This document shows, piece by piece, positions 42,779-51,033 of a DNA stretch of 64,000 bases. Source of the DNA: an uncultured Lachnospiraceae bacterium (GTDB lineage Bacteria; Bacillota; Clostridia; Lachnospirales; Lachnospiraceae); the NCBI GenBank assembly GCA_910577115.1, contig CAJTMC010000002.1:100122-164121 (forward strand), read 5' to 3'. The position numbers were made by a program, and so were the translations under genes. Positions within the stretch are counted from its first letter, which is position 1, and the number at the start of each line of letters is the position of its first letter. The notes under the pieces were generated by a model. The model worked only from the letters and a program-made list of their open reading frames with translations. It was not told the origin of the DNA and ran no database searches.

Positions 42779-44377
42779 TTACTTCCCATTCGCCGGCTCT
42801 ATATTAATTGTCTTACCCTTAATCTTTACATTTTTCATTGCCCGAAGCACCTCCGGAGCATTCTCCTTTGGAACTTCTACGAAAGTATATTTGTCAAACA
42901 AGTCAATTGCACCTACGAGATTTCCGGAAATATTCGTTTCACCTGCAATTGCACCGAGAATATCCTTTGCCTTTACTTTCTGTGCCTTTCCGATATTGAT
43001 AAACAGACGCGCCATTCCCTCTTCTTCCGCGCCCGTATTGTCAAGATTATAGCCGCCATACATTGAGGCTTCGCTGTTCTGCTGCTCGCCCATATACATT
43101 TTTAAAAATGCCGCCGCGATATCCATTGCAGTGTAATCCGACTCGTTAATCTGCCGCTCGATTGTGTTAATCATAGAAAGATGTTCATCATCATCAATAA
43201 TTGCGCCAATGCTCTCCATAATTTTCTCGATTTTCACTTGATTCACATCATTCAAAGACGGCACCGGCATTGCATAGATTTTTGTCTTACAATAACGCAT
43301 GATATCTTTCAGCTTGTAAACCTCTTTCCCTCTCACAAAGGTAAAGGAACGCCCTGTACGCCCTGCCCTTCCGGTCCGCCCGATTCGATGTACATAATAC
43401 TCATCATCCTGCGGAATATCATAGTTAAACACTGCCTCAACATCATCTACATCAATACCGCGGGCAGCCACATCTGTCGCAATCAGGATATCCGTCTTGC
43501 CGTTTCGGAAGCTCTTCATCACGCGGTCACGCTGCGCCTGATTCATGTCACCATGAAGTCCCTCGGCAAAATATCCTCTGCCCTTGAGTACCTCTGTCAG
43601 CTCATCCACCTGACGCTTTGTGTTGCAGAACACAAGGGAAAGCTTTGGCTCATAGTAATCCAAAAGGCGCGTGAGCACTTCAATTTTATCCTTCCGCTTG
43701 ATATCAAGATAATACTGCTCAATCTGCGGTACCGTCAGTTCTTTTTTCACAACCTTAATCATCTGTGCGTCAGGCTTCTGGTAATTCTTGGTGATTTCAA
43801 GAATTTCACGCGGCATGGTTGCGGAGAACAAAATGGTCTGACGCTCCTCGTTCGGAATATACTCAAGCACTGTCTCAATGTCCTCGCGGAATCCCATATT
43901 GAGCATCTCATCAGCTTCGTCAAGCACAATTGTATCAACATAATCACAGCGTATCGTCTTTCTGCGCAGATGGTCCATAACACGCCCCGGCGTACCGATA
44001 ATAATCTGTGTTCCCTTCAATGCCCGAATCTGCTTCGTAATATCCTGCCCGCCATAGATTGGGAGCACCTTCACGCCATGCATATATTTTGCAAGCTTCC
44101 TGACTTCCTCCGCTGCCTGTACCGCAAGCTCGCGCGTCGGGCAGAGAACAAGCGTTTGCGGATGCTTAATCTCCTTTTTTACTTTTTCAAGCACCGGAAT
44201 CCCAAATGCAGCCGTTTTTCCGGTACCGGTCTGCGCCTGCCCGATAATATCCGCGCCTGTCATTGCCACAGGAATTGCCTTGCCCTGAATCGGAGACGCC
44301 TCCTCAAAGCCCATCTCCTTGACCGCACGCAAAATCTGAGGGCTCAAATTTAATTCATCAAAACGTAATGTTTCCAT
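42779..44377 (-). CDS. DEAD-box RNA helicase with DbpA-type RNA-binding domain (DeaD/CshA-like)
   Basis: A 532-residue ATP-dependent RNA helicase. Motifs in order: Q motif (ASPIQGKAIP), AQTGTGKT, PTREL, TPGR, DEAD (VLDEADEM), SAT, then FCNTKRQVDEL, ATDVAARGID and HRIGRTGRAG. The last ~80 residues (RLFINIGKAQKVKAKDILGAI ... INIEPANGK) match the DbpA RRM-like domain. It likely unwinds structured mRNA or rRNA, in cold response or ribosome assembly. It has its own strong promoter, and a terminator-like hairpin sits right behind the start of transcription, suggesting attenuation. Confidence 0.9.
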   Translation of the reverse strand: METLRFDELNLSPQILRAVKEMGFEEASPIQGKAIPVAMTGADIIGQAQTGTGKTAAFGIPVLEKVKKEIKHPQTLVLCPTRELAVQAAEEVRKLAKYMHGVKVLPIYGGQDITKQIRALKGTQIIIGTPGRVMDHLRRKTIRCDYVDTIVLDEADEMLNMGFREDIETVLEYIPNEERQTILFSATMPREILEITKNYQKPDAQMIKVVKKELTVPQIEQYYLDIKRKDKIEVLTRLLDYYEPKLSLVFCNTKRQVDELTEVLKGRGYFAEGLHGDMNQAQRDRVMKSFRNGKTDILIATDVAARGIDVDDVEAVFNYDIPQDDEYYVHRIGRTGRAGRTGRSFTFVRGKEVYKLKDIMRYCKTKIYAMPVPSLNDVNQVKIEKIMESIGAIIDDDEHLSMINTIERQINESDYTAMDIAAAFLKMYMGEQQNSEASMYGGYNLDNTGAEEEGMARLFINIGKAQKVKAKDILGAIAGETNISGNLVGAIDLFDKYTFVEVPKENAPEVLRAMKNVKIKGKTINIEPANGK

Positions 44378-44405
44378 TTTTATAATCCTTTCGTTTTATA
44401 CAACA

Positions 44406-44430
44406 TAAAAACCCCGGTATATACCGAGGC
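44406..44430 (-). promoter_or_regulatory. Attenuator-type hairpin in the helicase leader
   Basis: CCTCGGT-ATAT-ACCGGGG stem followed by TTTTTATG on the minus strand, about 20 nt after the predicted transcription start and about 30 nt before the helicase ATG. It has the form of an intrinsic terminator inside the 5' leader. Confidence 0.65.
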
Positions 44431-44456
44431 TTTCAACTCTATTACACACATTTTTT

Positions 44457-44485
44457 ATCATACTGGAAATTTTTCACAAAGTCAA
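44457..44485 (-). promoter_or_regulatory. Promoter of the DEAD-box helicase
   Basis: TTGACT (44480-44485), 17-bp spacer, TATGAT (44457-44462) on the minus strand; close to consensus. Confidence 0.75.
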
Positions 44486-44532
44486 TAGCGAATTTATATT
44501 ATATTTCCTCTGCATGGGGCTGTGCATAAAAG

Positions 44533-44567
44533 TCAAAAAAAGAAACAGCATCTGTCGTATGCTGTCT
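44533..44567 (-). terminator. Terminator downstream of ftsH
   Basis: GACAGCAT-ACGACAG-ATGCTGTT stem followed by TCTTTTTTTG on the minus strand; it lies 165 bp after the ftsH stop. Confidence 0.8.
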
Positions 44568-44631
44568 CTTCCAGAGAAGGTATTCTTTTATGGGGTATAG
44601 CAAAAAAATGGGGTTTGCTATATATAATATT

Positions 44632-44666
44632 GGGGGGTTACAATATGTATTATAACATAACCCCCC
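44632..44666. other. G6/C6 hairpin in the ftsH 3' region
   Basis: Perfect 9-bp inverted repeat GGGGGGTTA/TAACCCCCC with a 17-nt AT-rich loop, in an otherwise AT-rich spacer (44378-44733). Three further G-runs lie just upstream on the plus strand (44591-44614). No gene is supported there. Role unknown. Confidence 0.45.
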
Positions 44667-44733
44667 GTAAAATCCATTCCAATAATCCACAAAAATCGCA
44701 TTATCCAAACACATTTTTTGTTAATTTTTACCA

Positions 44734-46572
44734 TTATGCTTCTGTATTGCCCTCTTCTGCATCTTTTTGCTCAAAAAGCGCCTCAAATTCTTCTCTTCCA
44801 ATCTTCTCTTTTTCCAGCAAAAGTGCGGCACAGGCGTGCAGAACCTTTTCATTCTCAAGGATAAGATCCTTCGCCTTCTTGTAGCATTCGTCAATAATCG
44901 CCTTGACCTCAACGTCAATCTCATTTGCGACTGCCTCCGAATGGCTCCTCGTATGGGCAAGATCGCGTCCGATAAATACCTCATTGTCCTCCTCGTCGTA
45001 ATTAATCACGCCGATATTGGCGGAAAAGCCGTAGCGCGTCACCATCGCTCTCGCCTCTTTTGTCGCTTTCTTGATATCGCTTGACGCTCCCGTCGTCACA
45101 TCATCAAAAATAATCTCCTCCGCGATACGTCCGCCCAAAGACACCATGATATCCTGCATCATCTGTCCTCTTGTGTTAAACATTTCGTCCCGCTCCGGCA
45201 AAGGCATTGTGTAGCCCGCCGCGCCAATTCCCGTCGGAATAATTGAGACGGTATGCACCGGACCTACATCAGGAAGCACATGGAATAAAATCGCATGTCC
45301 TGCCTCATGGTAAGCCGTAATCTTTTTCTCCTTATCCGAAATAATCCGGCTCTTTTTCTCCGCTCCGATTCCGACTTTAATAAAGGATTTGTTGATATCC
45401 TCCTGCAAAATATAACCCCTGTTATCTTTTGCCGCTTGAATCGCCGATTCATTCAATAAATTTTCAAGGTCTGCACCGGTAAAACCTGCCGTAGTCTGTG
45501 CAACCTGCTTTAAATTAACGTCCTCTGCAAGCGGTTTATTTTTTGCGTGTACATTCAGGATTTCTTCCCTGCCGCCTACATCGGGACGCGCAACGCTGAT
45601 TTTCCTGTCAAAACGTCCCGGTCTCAAAATTGCAGGGTCCAAAATATCAACGCGGTTTGTGGCTGCCATAACAATAATGCCCTCATTTGTGCCAAAACCG
45701 TCCATCTCCACAAGCATCTGATTCAATGTCTGCTCGCGCTCGTCATGTCCGCCGCCCATACCGGTACCGCGGCGTCTTGCCACAGCGTCAATTTCATCAA
45801 TAAAAACAATACAAGGCGCATTCCGCTTTGCCTCGGTAAACAGGTCACGCACACGCGACGCACCGACGCCGACAAACATCTCCACGAAATCCGAACCCGA
45901 AATCGAGAAAAACGGCACATGCGCTTCCCCTGCAACTGCCTTCGCAAGAAGCGTCTTACCGGTACCCGGAGCGCCCTCAAGCAGTACGCCCTTCGGGATT
46001 CTCGCGCCGACTTTCGTATATTTGGAAGGGTCTTTTAAGAAATCGACAATTTCCTCCAAGTCCTCCTTCTCCTCATGCAGGCCCGCCACGTCTTTGAGCG
46101 TGATGTCGCCTCCTGTGGTAAGCTTTGCGCGACTCTTTCCAAAGTTCATCATCTTACCGCCGCCGTTGTTTGAGTTCTGCGCCGTCATCATGCTAAACAT
46201 AAATGCGACTGCTACCAGAAGCAGCAAAAGCGGAAGCAATTCCGTCAAAAACCAGTTCTCCTGCGGCACATCTTTCACCACAGGGTCCACATTATACTCC
46301 GCCAAAAGCTCCTGTATCTTTGTTACGTCCGATACATACAGTTTTTTCGGCTGCTGGATATTGCGCAGCGTAACATACACCGTACCGGTTGGCACCTGCG
46401 TATTCGGCTGGATTTCCACCGAAACAACCTCACCTGCCTCAAGCTGTCCCAGAAGCTCTCCTTTGGTGTAGGTCTCCTCCCGCTCTTTCATGAAGCTCAG
46501 CCATATTGTCACGCCGATTAAAATCATTACTACGATAAAAACAAGGTTAATCCCTTTTGCATTTCTTCCCAA
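44734..46572 (-). CDS. ftsH: ATP-dependent zinc metalloprotease FtsH
   Basis: A 612-residue membrane-bound AAA+ protease degrading membrane and short-lived proteins. Two N-terminal transmembrane helices (about 8-27 and 110-130) flank an external domain. Walker A GAPGTGKT, Walker B IVFIDEID, second region of homology (RPGRFDR) and zinc site HEAGH with a downstream Asp (TTGASSDI) are all present. The frame contains no ATG before the first helix. TTG at 46572 is the only sensible start, and its nearest Shine-Dalgarno is about 16 bp away and better suits a 12-codon frame overlapping the start. Order hpt-ftsH matches Bacillus and clostridia. Confidence 0.9.
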   Translation of the reverse strand: MGRNAKGINLVFIVVMILIGVTIWLSFMKEREETYTKGELLGQLEAGEVVSVEIQPNTQVPTGTVYVTLRNIQQPKKLYVSDVTKIQELLAEYNVDPVVKDVPQENWFLTELLPLLLLLVAVAFMFSMMTAQNSNNGGGKMMNFGKSRAKLTTGGDITLKDVAGLHEEKEDLEEIVDFLKDPSKYTKVGARIPKGVLLEGAPGTGKTLLAKAVAGEAHVPFFSISGSDFVEMFVGVGASRVRDLFTEAKRNAPCIVFIDEIDAVARRRGTGMGGGHDEREQTLNQMLVEMDGFGTNEGIIVMAATNRVDILDPAILRPGRFDRKISVARPDVGGREEILNVHAKNKPLAEDVNLKQVAQTTAGFTGADLENLLNESAIQAAKDNRGYILQEDINKSFIKVGIGAEKKSRIISDKEKKITAYHEAGHAILFHVLPDVGPVHTVSIIPTGIGAAGYTMPLPERDEMFNTRGQMMQDIMVSLGGRIAEEIIFDDVTTGASSDIKKATKEARAMVTRYGFSANIGVINYDEEDNEVFIGRDLAHTRSHSEAVANEIDVEVKAIIDECYKKAKDLILENEKVLHACAALLLEKEKIGREEFEALFEQKDAEEGNTEA

Positions 46573-46585
46573 TGTTTACAACCAT
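46547..46585 (-). other. Short upstream frame overlapping the ftsH start
   Basis: ATG at 46585 with GGAAAGGA directly upstream encodes MVVNIGKKCKRD and stops at TAA 46547-46549, 26 bp inside ftsH in another frame. It may recruit ribosomes and re-initiate at the TTG, or reflect a frameshift near the ftsH start. Confidence 0.4.
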
Positions 46586-46744
46586 TTTCCTTTCCAGTTC
46601 TAGTTAATTCGTCAAATTCGCAACTATTTTGTTCTTTCATAGTTACAGGCATCAAGTCCTACGAAAACCGCAATGCGGTGACCCGATGCCATTCAACCGT
46701 AATACATTCTTACTTGCAGCAAAGTGCAAAGCCCTGTGCAATCA

Positions 46745-47269
46745 TTAATCAAATTCCACTACGCCTATATATGGAAGATTTCTGTATCTTTGGTTATAGT
46801 CAAGCCCATAGCCTACTACAAACTCATCCGGTATCTCAAATCCCGTATAGTCCACATTTACATTTACCACACGTCTTGAGGGTTTGTCAAGCAGTGTACA
46901 CAATGCAAGGCTTTTTGGCCCTCTTTTCCCCAAAAGCTCCAACAGGTAGGAGAGCGTCCGTCCCGAATCAATAATATCCTCAACGACAATAACCTCCTTA
47001 TCCTTGAGCGACTCGTCCAAATCCTTCACAATCTTTACCACGCCGCTGGATTTGGTGTCCTTCCCATAGCTTGATACCGACATAAAATCTATTGAAACAG
47101 GTATGGTAATCCGTTTGGCAAGTTCACACATAAAAAAACTTCCGCCTTTTAAGACGCATACAAGGTGCACCCTTTTTCCCACATAATCGCGGCTGATCTG
47201 ATCACCGATTGCCTGTATTCTCGCATTCACTTCCTTTTCAGTCAAAATGACTCTTATGTGCTCTGCCAT
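46745..47269 (-). CDS. hpt: Hypoxanthine phosphoribosyltransferase
   Basis: A 174-residue purine-salvage enzyme that makes IMP or GMP from hypoxanthine or guanine and PRPP. The PRPP-binding motif VVEDIIDSGRT is at about 94-104, with KGG (LKGGSFF) at the pyrophosphate loop and VGYGLDY near the C-terminus. It sits 11 bp after tilS, in the conserved tilS-hpt-ftsH order. The spacer to ftsH (46586-46744) holds an outer GGCATC/GATGCC pairing around a short CCGC/GCGG hairpin, which may be an RNA structure in the transcript. Confidence 0.95.
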   Translation of the reverse strand: MAEHIRVILTEKEVNARIQAIGDQISRDYVGKRVHLVCVLKGGSFFMCELAKRITIPVSIDFMSVSSYGKDTKSSGVVKIVKDLDESLKDKEVIVVEDIIDSGRTLSYLLELLGKRGPKSLALCTLLDKPSRRVVNVNVDYTGFEIPDEFVVGYGLDYNQRYRNLPYIGVVEFD

Positions 47270-47280
47270 TCCTAATCCCT

Positions 47281-48753
47281 TTATCCTTTCTGTTGTTCAC
47301 CTGCTCTTATCAAACTAAGCTCCAAAATTCGTTTTGTGGTATTACCAATCTTGTAAAAGCTGCTGATACGCCCGCCTGCAATCCACAGGACATGGCTTTT
47401 CTCTGTTACAAGAAAAAGCGCACTGCGCTGTTCTCCTGGCACTTTATTGTCGATAAAATACGACTTTAAGGTCTTTTTCCGAATTGCCCCGTCCGGCATA
47501 TCAATCGTCAGATAATCCCCTTCTTTTCGTGTTCTTACGACAATACTATTTTTTATTCTATCATAATCGAGCCATTTCGTATACTTTTTTTGCGGAATAT
47601 TTTTCCAAATCTCCTCAGAATCCACATTTTTTACGGAAAGCACAAGCATTTCATCATTATTTAAGCGCACTTTGACACATTCACCGCGCAAAAGACACTC
47701 TCTGTCAGCAAACGATAACGTATACTCCAACACCTGATTTTGCACTGTTTGCGCATCACTGTGCTTATACACAAAAATCCCCTTGTAGTCACGCTCTGCA
47801 CAAATTTTGTAAGGCAGGTCGATTTTTCGTCCGCATTGTCCCTGAAACAGCAGTTTTACCTGTTCAACATGCACAGCCTCCAAATTTTTTCTGCTCTCTG
47901 CCGCCCGTTCAAGCGCCTTCATGAGGACGTATCCCTGTATCGTCGGGTGAAGTCCTGCAAAATGCTCTTGATCAATATGGAGTCCGCAAATGCTGCCTTT
48001 TTCCAGCGTAGAAACACATTCAGCATAAGCGCTCCTTGTCAAATCGTCAATGAGCGAATATGCTTCGTCGATTTTGATGCACGCCCCATAAATATGTGAA
48101 ACCGCAGCGGAGTTCATCTCCTGTACCGCTGTCTCAAGAATATGGTGCCTGATTTTATTCCTTGTATAATTATCCTCCAAATTGGTACTGTCTATACAAT
48201 ATTTTATTCCGTTTTTATCCAAAAATTCCTCAATTTCACATCGTTCCAAGCATAGAAGCGGACGGATAATCCCGTCTCGTGTGGGTTGTATTCCCGAAAG
48301 TCCTCTCAAAGAGCTTCCTCTGAAAAGATGAAAAAGAAATGTTTCACAGCAGTCATTCTTATTATGTGCAATCGCAATTTTGCCGTTTTTGTTGCCCCGA
48401 TGACGCTCCAGTGTGCGGTAAAATGCCTCATAGCGCACATTGCGTCCTGCCTCCTCCGCAGAGATATGCTGCTCCCTCGCAAGCGCCTCCACATCACATT
48501 CTACAAGCGTGAACGGTATGTTAATCTTTTCACAAATCATTTTTACATATGCGGCATCTGCACCTGCGTCCTCCCGTATCATATGATTGATATGTACGAC
48601 ATGAAGCGCTATCGGAATTTCCTTTCTCAATTCGCACAACAGGAAAAGGAGGCATACCGAATCTGCTCCGCCTGACACGCCTGCCACCACATAATCGTCT
48701 TTCTCAAGCATGTGATACTTTTGCACATACTCCAAAACCCTTTTTTGAATCAT
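47281..48753 (-). CDS. tilS: tRNA(Ile)-lysidine synthase
   Basis: A 490-residue enzyme that puts lysine on C34 of the AUA-reading tRNA-Ile. The PP-loop SGGADS is at 27-32, with HNKNDCCETFLF (variant of the HxxxDxxET motif), and the C-terminal TilS domain (KEGDYLTI ... KTLKSYFIDNKVP). Length is normal for Firmicutes. It starts with a GAGAGG site 21 bp after spoIIE and is followed 11 bp later by hpt, so spoIIE-tilS-hpt-ftsH likely share a transcript. Adenylation uses ATP through the PP-loop. Confidence 0.95.
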   Translation of the reverse strand: MIQKRVLEYVQKYHMLEKDDYVVAGVSGGADSVCLLFLLCELRKEIPIALHVVHINHMIREDAGADAAYVKMICEKINIPFTLVECDVEALAREQHISAEEAGRNVRYEAFYRTLERHRGNKNGKIAIAHNKNDCCETFLFHLFRGSSLRGLSGIQPTRDGIIRPLLCLERCEIEEFLDKNGIKYCIDSTNLEDNYTRNKIRHHILETAVQEMNSAAVSHIYGACIKIDEAYSLIDDLTRSAYAECVSTLEKGSICGLHIDQEHFAGLHPTIQGYVLMKALERAAESRKNLEAVHVEQVKLLFQGQCGRKIDLPYKICAERDYKGIFVYKHSDAQTVQNQVLEYTLSFADRECLLRGECVKVRLNNDEMLVLSVKNVDSEEIWKNIPQKKYTKWLDYDRIKNSIVVRTRKEGDYLTIDMPDGAIRKKTLKSYFIDNKVPGEQRSALFLVTEKSHVLWIAGGRISSFYKIGNTTKRILELSLIRAGEQQKG

Positions 48754-48774
48754 TTGTAATTCCTCTCCCGCCGC

Positions 48775-49986
48775 TCACGATTTTGTTTCAGCCTCTGCGA
48801 AATCATTACTTTGATTAATATACATCGCAAGCACTGTCATATCGTCGCGTATATGTCCGCCCTGACAGCCGATTGCACATTTTAACAGATAATCGGAAAG
48901 CTCCTTCGGATTCACATAGTTTGTCTTCGCAATGATGTCCTGCATGCGCCTTGCACCAAACTCCCCGAACGCATCTGTCACACCATCGGAGACCATAATC
49001 AGCATGTCCGCATTGCAAAGCTGCACCATAAGCTGCATGGTATTGATTTCCTCCACGCTGCCAAGCGGAAGCGTGTCCGCAGCGATTTCCTCGACATGCA
49101 TTCCGCGTTTCAAAAAACTTGCAGCGGCTCCCACCTTGATAAAGTCCGCCTCTCCGCTCAAAAGATCAATGCTGCAAATGTCAAGCGTTGTCAGGTTTCC
49201 GCCCGGATTTTGCGAAAAAAGCGCACCATTGACCATCATCAGCGCCTTTTCCTTGGAAAATCCTGCCTCCATAAACTTCTCCATAAATTCTATTACCGAG
49301 CGGCTGTCATGGCACGCCTGCTCGCCGCTTCCCATTCCGTCCGATATCATCGCCACCATCTGATTGTGACTGTATTCCTCAACGGAAAAATTGTCGCCTG
49401 AAATTTTCTCGTCCTCTTTCACTGCCCGCGACATCGCGCTCAGCACCATAAAGCGCGGCTCGTCCTCAAAAATAAACAAATCGTAACCTCTGCCAAGTAA
49501 CATGGCGCTGTCCAGTGCCGGCATGAGACGTCTGTTGAAATATACGGACAGCAGTCCGGCAAGATCTTCCGCCGGAATCTCCTTTCTGAGAATGGAACGT
49601 GCCTCCATACTGATACGGCGCGACGCCCCGCCTTCAACGAAAATAAGCTCTCTTGCCTGTATTCCATGCTTTTTTAGATGCTGCACCAGTGCCTTTCTTT
49701 TATGTTCAACCGGTCTGCTCACATGCACAACCGTATCTGCCACTTCCAAAAACGCTTCCGATATCTCCTCTAAATGATTCGCAAAAATCTGATTTGTCTC
49801 ACGAAGCTCCCTGCGGTAGAGAATATCCTTTCGATCCAAAGACGCCTTATCCGCAGGCATGTCCGCCGCATTCTGCCTGCCGCGGTAGAGCTTTGCCAGT
49901 TCCTCATAGGTTTCTGCAAGGCAATATAGCTTTTTTTTGCTGTATCCTGTAAACAGCGATTTATTTTCTGCCGAATTTGTTTTCAT
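48775..49986 (-). CDS. spoIIE: SpoIIE-family PP2C phosphatase without the membrane domain
   Basis: A 403-residue phosphatase corresponding to the C-terminal part of SpoIIE. Metal sites ISDGMGSG and VSDGVTDAFGE and the terminal IRDDMTVLAMYI strand are intact. In Bacillus, SpoIIE (about 830 residues) has ten N-terminal membrane helices and activates sigma-F by dephosphorylating SpoIIAA; this protein has no membrane segment and only a helical N-terminal region, so it should be cytosolic. Position between divIC and tilS equals that of spoIIE. It may be a lineage-specific soluble SpoIIE. Its promoter has the unusual 21-bp spacer of spoIIE. Confidence 0.85.
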   Translation of the reverse strand: MKTNSAENKSLFTGYSKKKLYCLAETYEELAKLYRGRQNAADMPADKASLDRKDILYRRELRETNQIFANHLEEISEAFLEVADTVVHVSRPVEHKRKALVQHLKKHGIQARELIFVEGGASRRISMEARSILRKEIPAEDLAGLLSVYFNRRLMPALDSAMLLGRGYDLFIFEDEPRFMVLSAMSRAVKEDEKISGDNFSVEEYSHNQMVAMISDGMGSGEQACHDSRSVIEFMEKFMEAGFSKEKALMMVNGALFSQNPGGNLTTLDICSIDLLSGEADFIKVGAAASFLKRGMHVEEIAADTLPLGSVEEINTMQLMVQLCNADMLIMVSDGVTDAFGEFGARRMQDIIAKTNYVNPKELSDYLLKCAIGCQGGHIRDDMTVLAMYINQSNDFAEAETKS

Positions 49987-50024
49987 ACCCCTCTGCTCCT
50001 CTTGTTTTTATCATTAATAACAAA

Positions 50025-50057
50025 AGTATAAAGGGTTACATAATATTTTTTTGTCAA
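50025..50057 (-). promoter_or_regulatory. Spo0A-type spoIIE promoter with 21-bp spacer
   Basis: TTGACA (50052-50057) and TATACT (50025-50030) on the minus strand, 21 bp apart. 0A-like boxes: TGTCAAA on the plus strand over the -35 (50052-50058) and TGTCAAC on the minus strand at 50084-50090. Known Bacillus spoIIE and spoIIG promoters have sigma-A boxes with 21-22 bp spacing and need Spo0A. Confidence 0.6.
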
Positions 50058-50147
50058 ATCAAAGACGCACACACCGTTTTTTTGTTGACAAAATTCTTTC
50101 TTAATTAAATGATACTTACTGCTGCCGTTTTCTAATATACACATAGG

Positions 50148-50173
50148 AAAAGAGCATTGTCAAATGCTCTTTT
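50148..50173 (-). terminator. Terminator of divIC
   Basis: AAAAGAGCATT-TGAC-AATGCTCTTTT, 11-bp stem; it separates divIC from spoIIE. Confidence 0.8.
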
Positions 50174-50513
50174 AATCCACTTCCTGAAAAATAATCTCAT
50201 GTTCGTACACCAGTCCGAGCTTATCCTTTGCAACTTCCTCCACATATTTCTTTGTTTTTGTATAGGTTTCAAGATCTACAAGCTCCTCGCTCCGAGCTTC
50301 CTCAATCTCGATTAAACGCAACAGCTCCTCCTCGCGTGCCGCGTATTTCGCTTCCTTCTCTCTCAGGGAAACAGAGTTGACACCCACTGCGAATGTCATA
50401 ATCACAATCGCAAGCATCGCAGCTGTCATGCCAAGGCGGTTCTCATTTCTGGCACGTCTGAATTCCGGCGTTTTTCTTTTTCTTTTTCTTTTTCTTGATG
50501 CCTTCTTTGCCAT
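50172..50513 (-). CDS. divIC: Septum formation initiator DivIC/FtsB family
   Basis: A 113-residue bitopic division protein: a very basic N-terminus (KKASRKRKRKRK), one transmembrane helix (about 30-50), then an extracellular coiled coil (SLREKEAKYAAREEELLRLIEIEEARSEEL is helical throughout) and the conserved YTKTKKYVEEVAKDKLGLVYEHE end, which matches DivIC/FtsB. It bridges FtsL and the septal machinery. ATG at 50513 has GGAG at 8 bp. It overlaps the 3' end of yabQ by 71 bp in another frame. Position between yabQ and spoIIE is as in Bacillus. Confidence 0.9.
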   Translation of the reverse strand: MAKKASRKRKRKRKTPEFRRARNENRLGMTAAMLAIVIMTFAVGVNSVSLREKEAKYAAREEELLRLIEIEEARSEELVDLETYTKTKKYVEEVAKDKLGLVYEHEIIFQEVD

Positions 50514-51033
50514 GAAGCTTACTCCTTTCCCTTTTTTTTTCGCTATCACTTTTCATTCTATGATGAAACAAGGGGCGCGTCAACCAGTATCGAAAAATTT
50601 TCCGAATTTTGGTAATTATTCCAACTTTTTTTAGGAATTCCCTGTTTCTGCGGTTTACAGAAGACGCAATTTTATGTAACCTCCTGAGAATCTTGCACAA
50701 AAAACGGATCGCACTTCCTATTGTTTTATTTATCAGAAAATAACATACTTTTACAAAAATTCTCCCAATTGTCACACTATAAAGCAACATTCCAAGCGCT
50801 GCACCCAAAACCGCCACAAAGCGGATAACGCCATTGTTTCCATAATATAAAATCGTAAAGCTGGCAAAAAAGCAGATAACCCAGTAGAGCAGATCCTCCA
50901 CATCAACTGCCAGCCGCCCATGACGTACCAGCCGCCGGAAGAGGCGGAGTATATCATAGGCAAATGCCATGCAAACGCCTGCTGTAATTGAAACAAGCCA
51001 CAAATCCAAATCCGCAATGATATTCCTACTCAT
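50443..51033 (-). CDS. yabQ: Spore cortex protein YabQ
   Basis: A 196-residue membrane protein of the YabQ family, needed for spore cortex formation in Bacillus. Early transmembrane helices (about 10-28, 45-63 and 68-90) are followed by a basic region. The C-terminus is a Lys-rich, low-complexity tail (KEGIKKKKKKKK) encoded by DNA that is also the start of divIC. Its ATG overlaps the yabP stop (TGATG), so translation is coupled. The final ~24 residues may be an accident of overlap; an ancestral stop could have lain upstream of divIC. Confidence 0.85.
   Translation of the reverse strand: MSRNIIADLDLWLVSITAGVCMAFAYDILRLFRRLVRHGRLAVDVEDLLYWVICFFASFTILYYGNNGVIRFVAVLGAALGMLLYSVTIGRIFVKVCYFLINKTIGSAIRFLCKILRRLHKIASSVNRRNREFLKKVGIITKIRKIFRYWLTRPLFHHRMKSDSEKKRERSKLHGKEGIKKKKKKKKNAGIQTCQK

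Noticed and set aside
43181..44353. 390-codon open frame on the plus strand
   Set aside because: Fully antisense to the DEAD-box helicase, which has every motif; composition (His, Cys and Ile rich) is that of a shadow frame.
44499..44714. 71-codon open frame between ftsH and the helicase
   Set aside because: It contains the ftsH terminator and the G6/C6 hairpin and lacks a ribosome site.
46640..46692. Terminator between hpt and ftsH
   Set aside because: The outer GGCATC/GATGCC pairing is short and far apart and no clean T run follows; noted only as possible structure.
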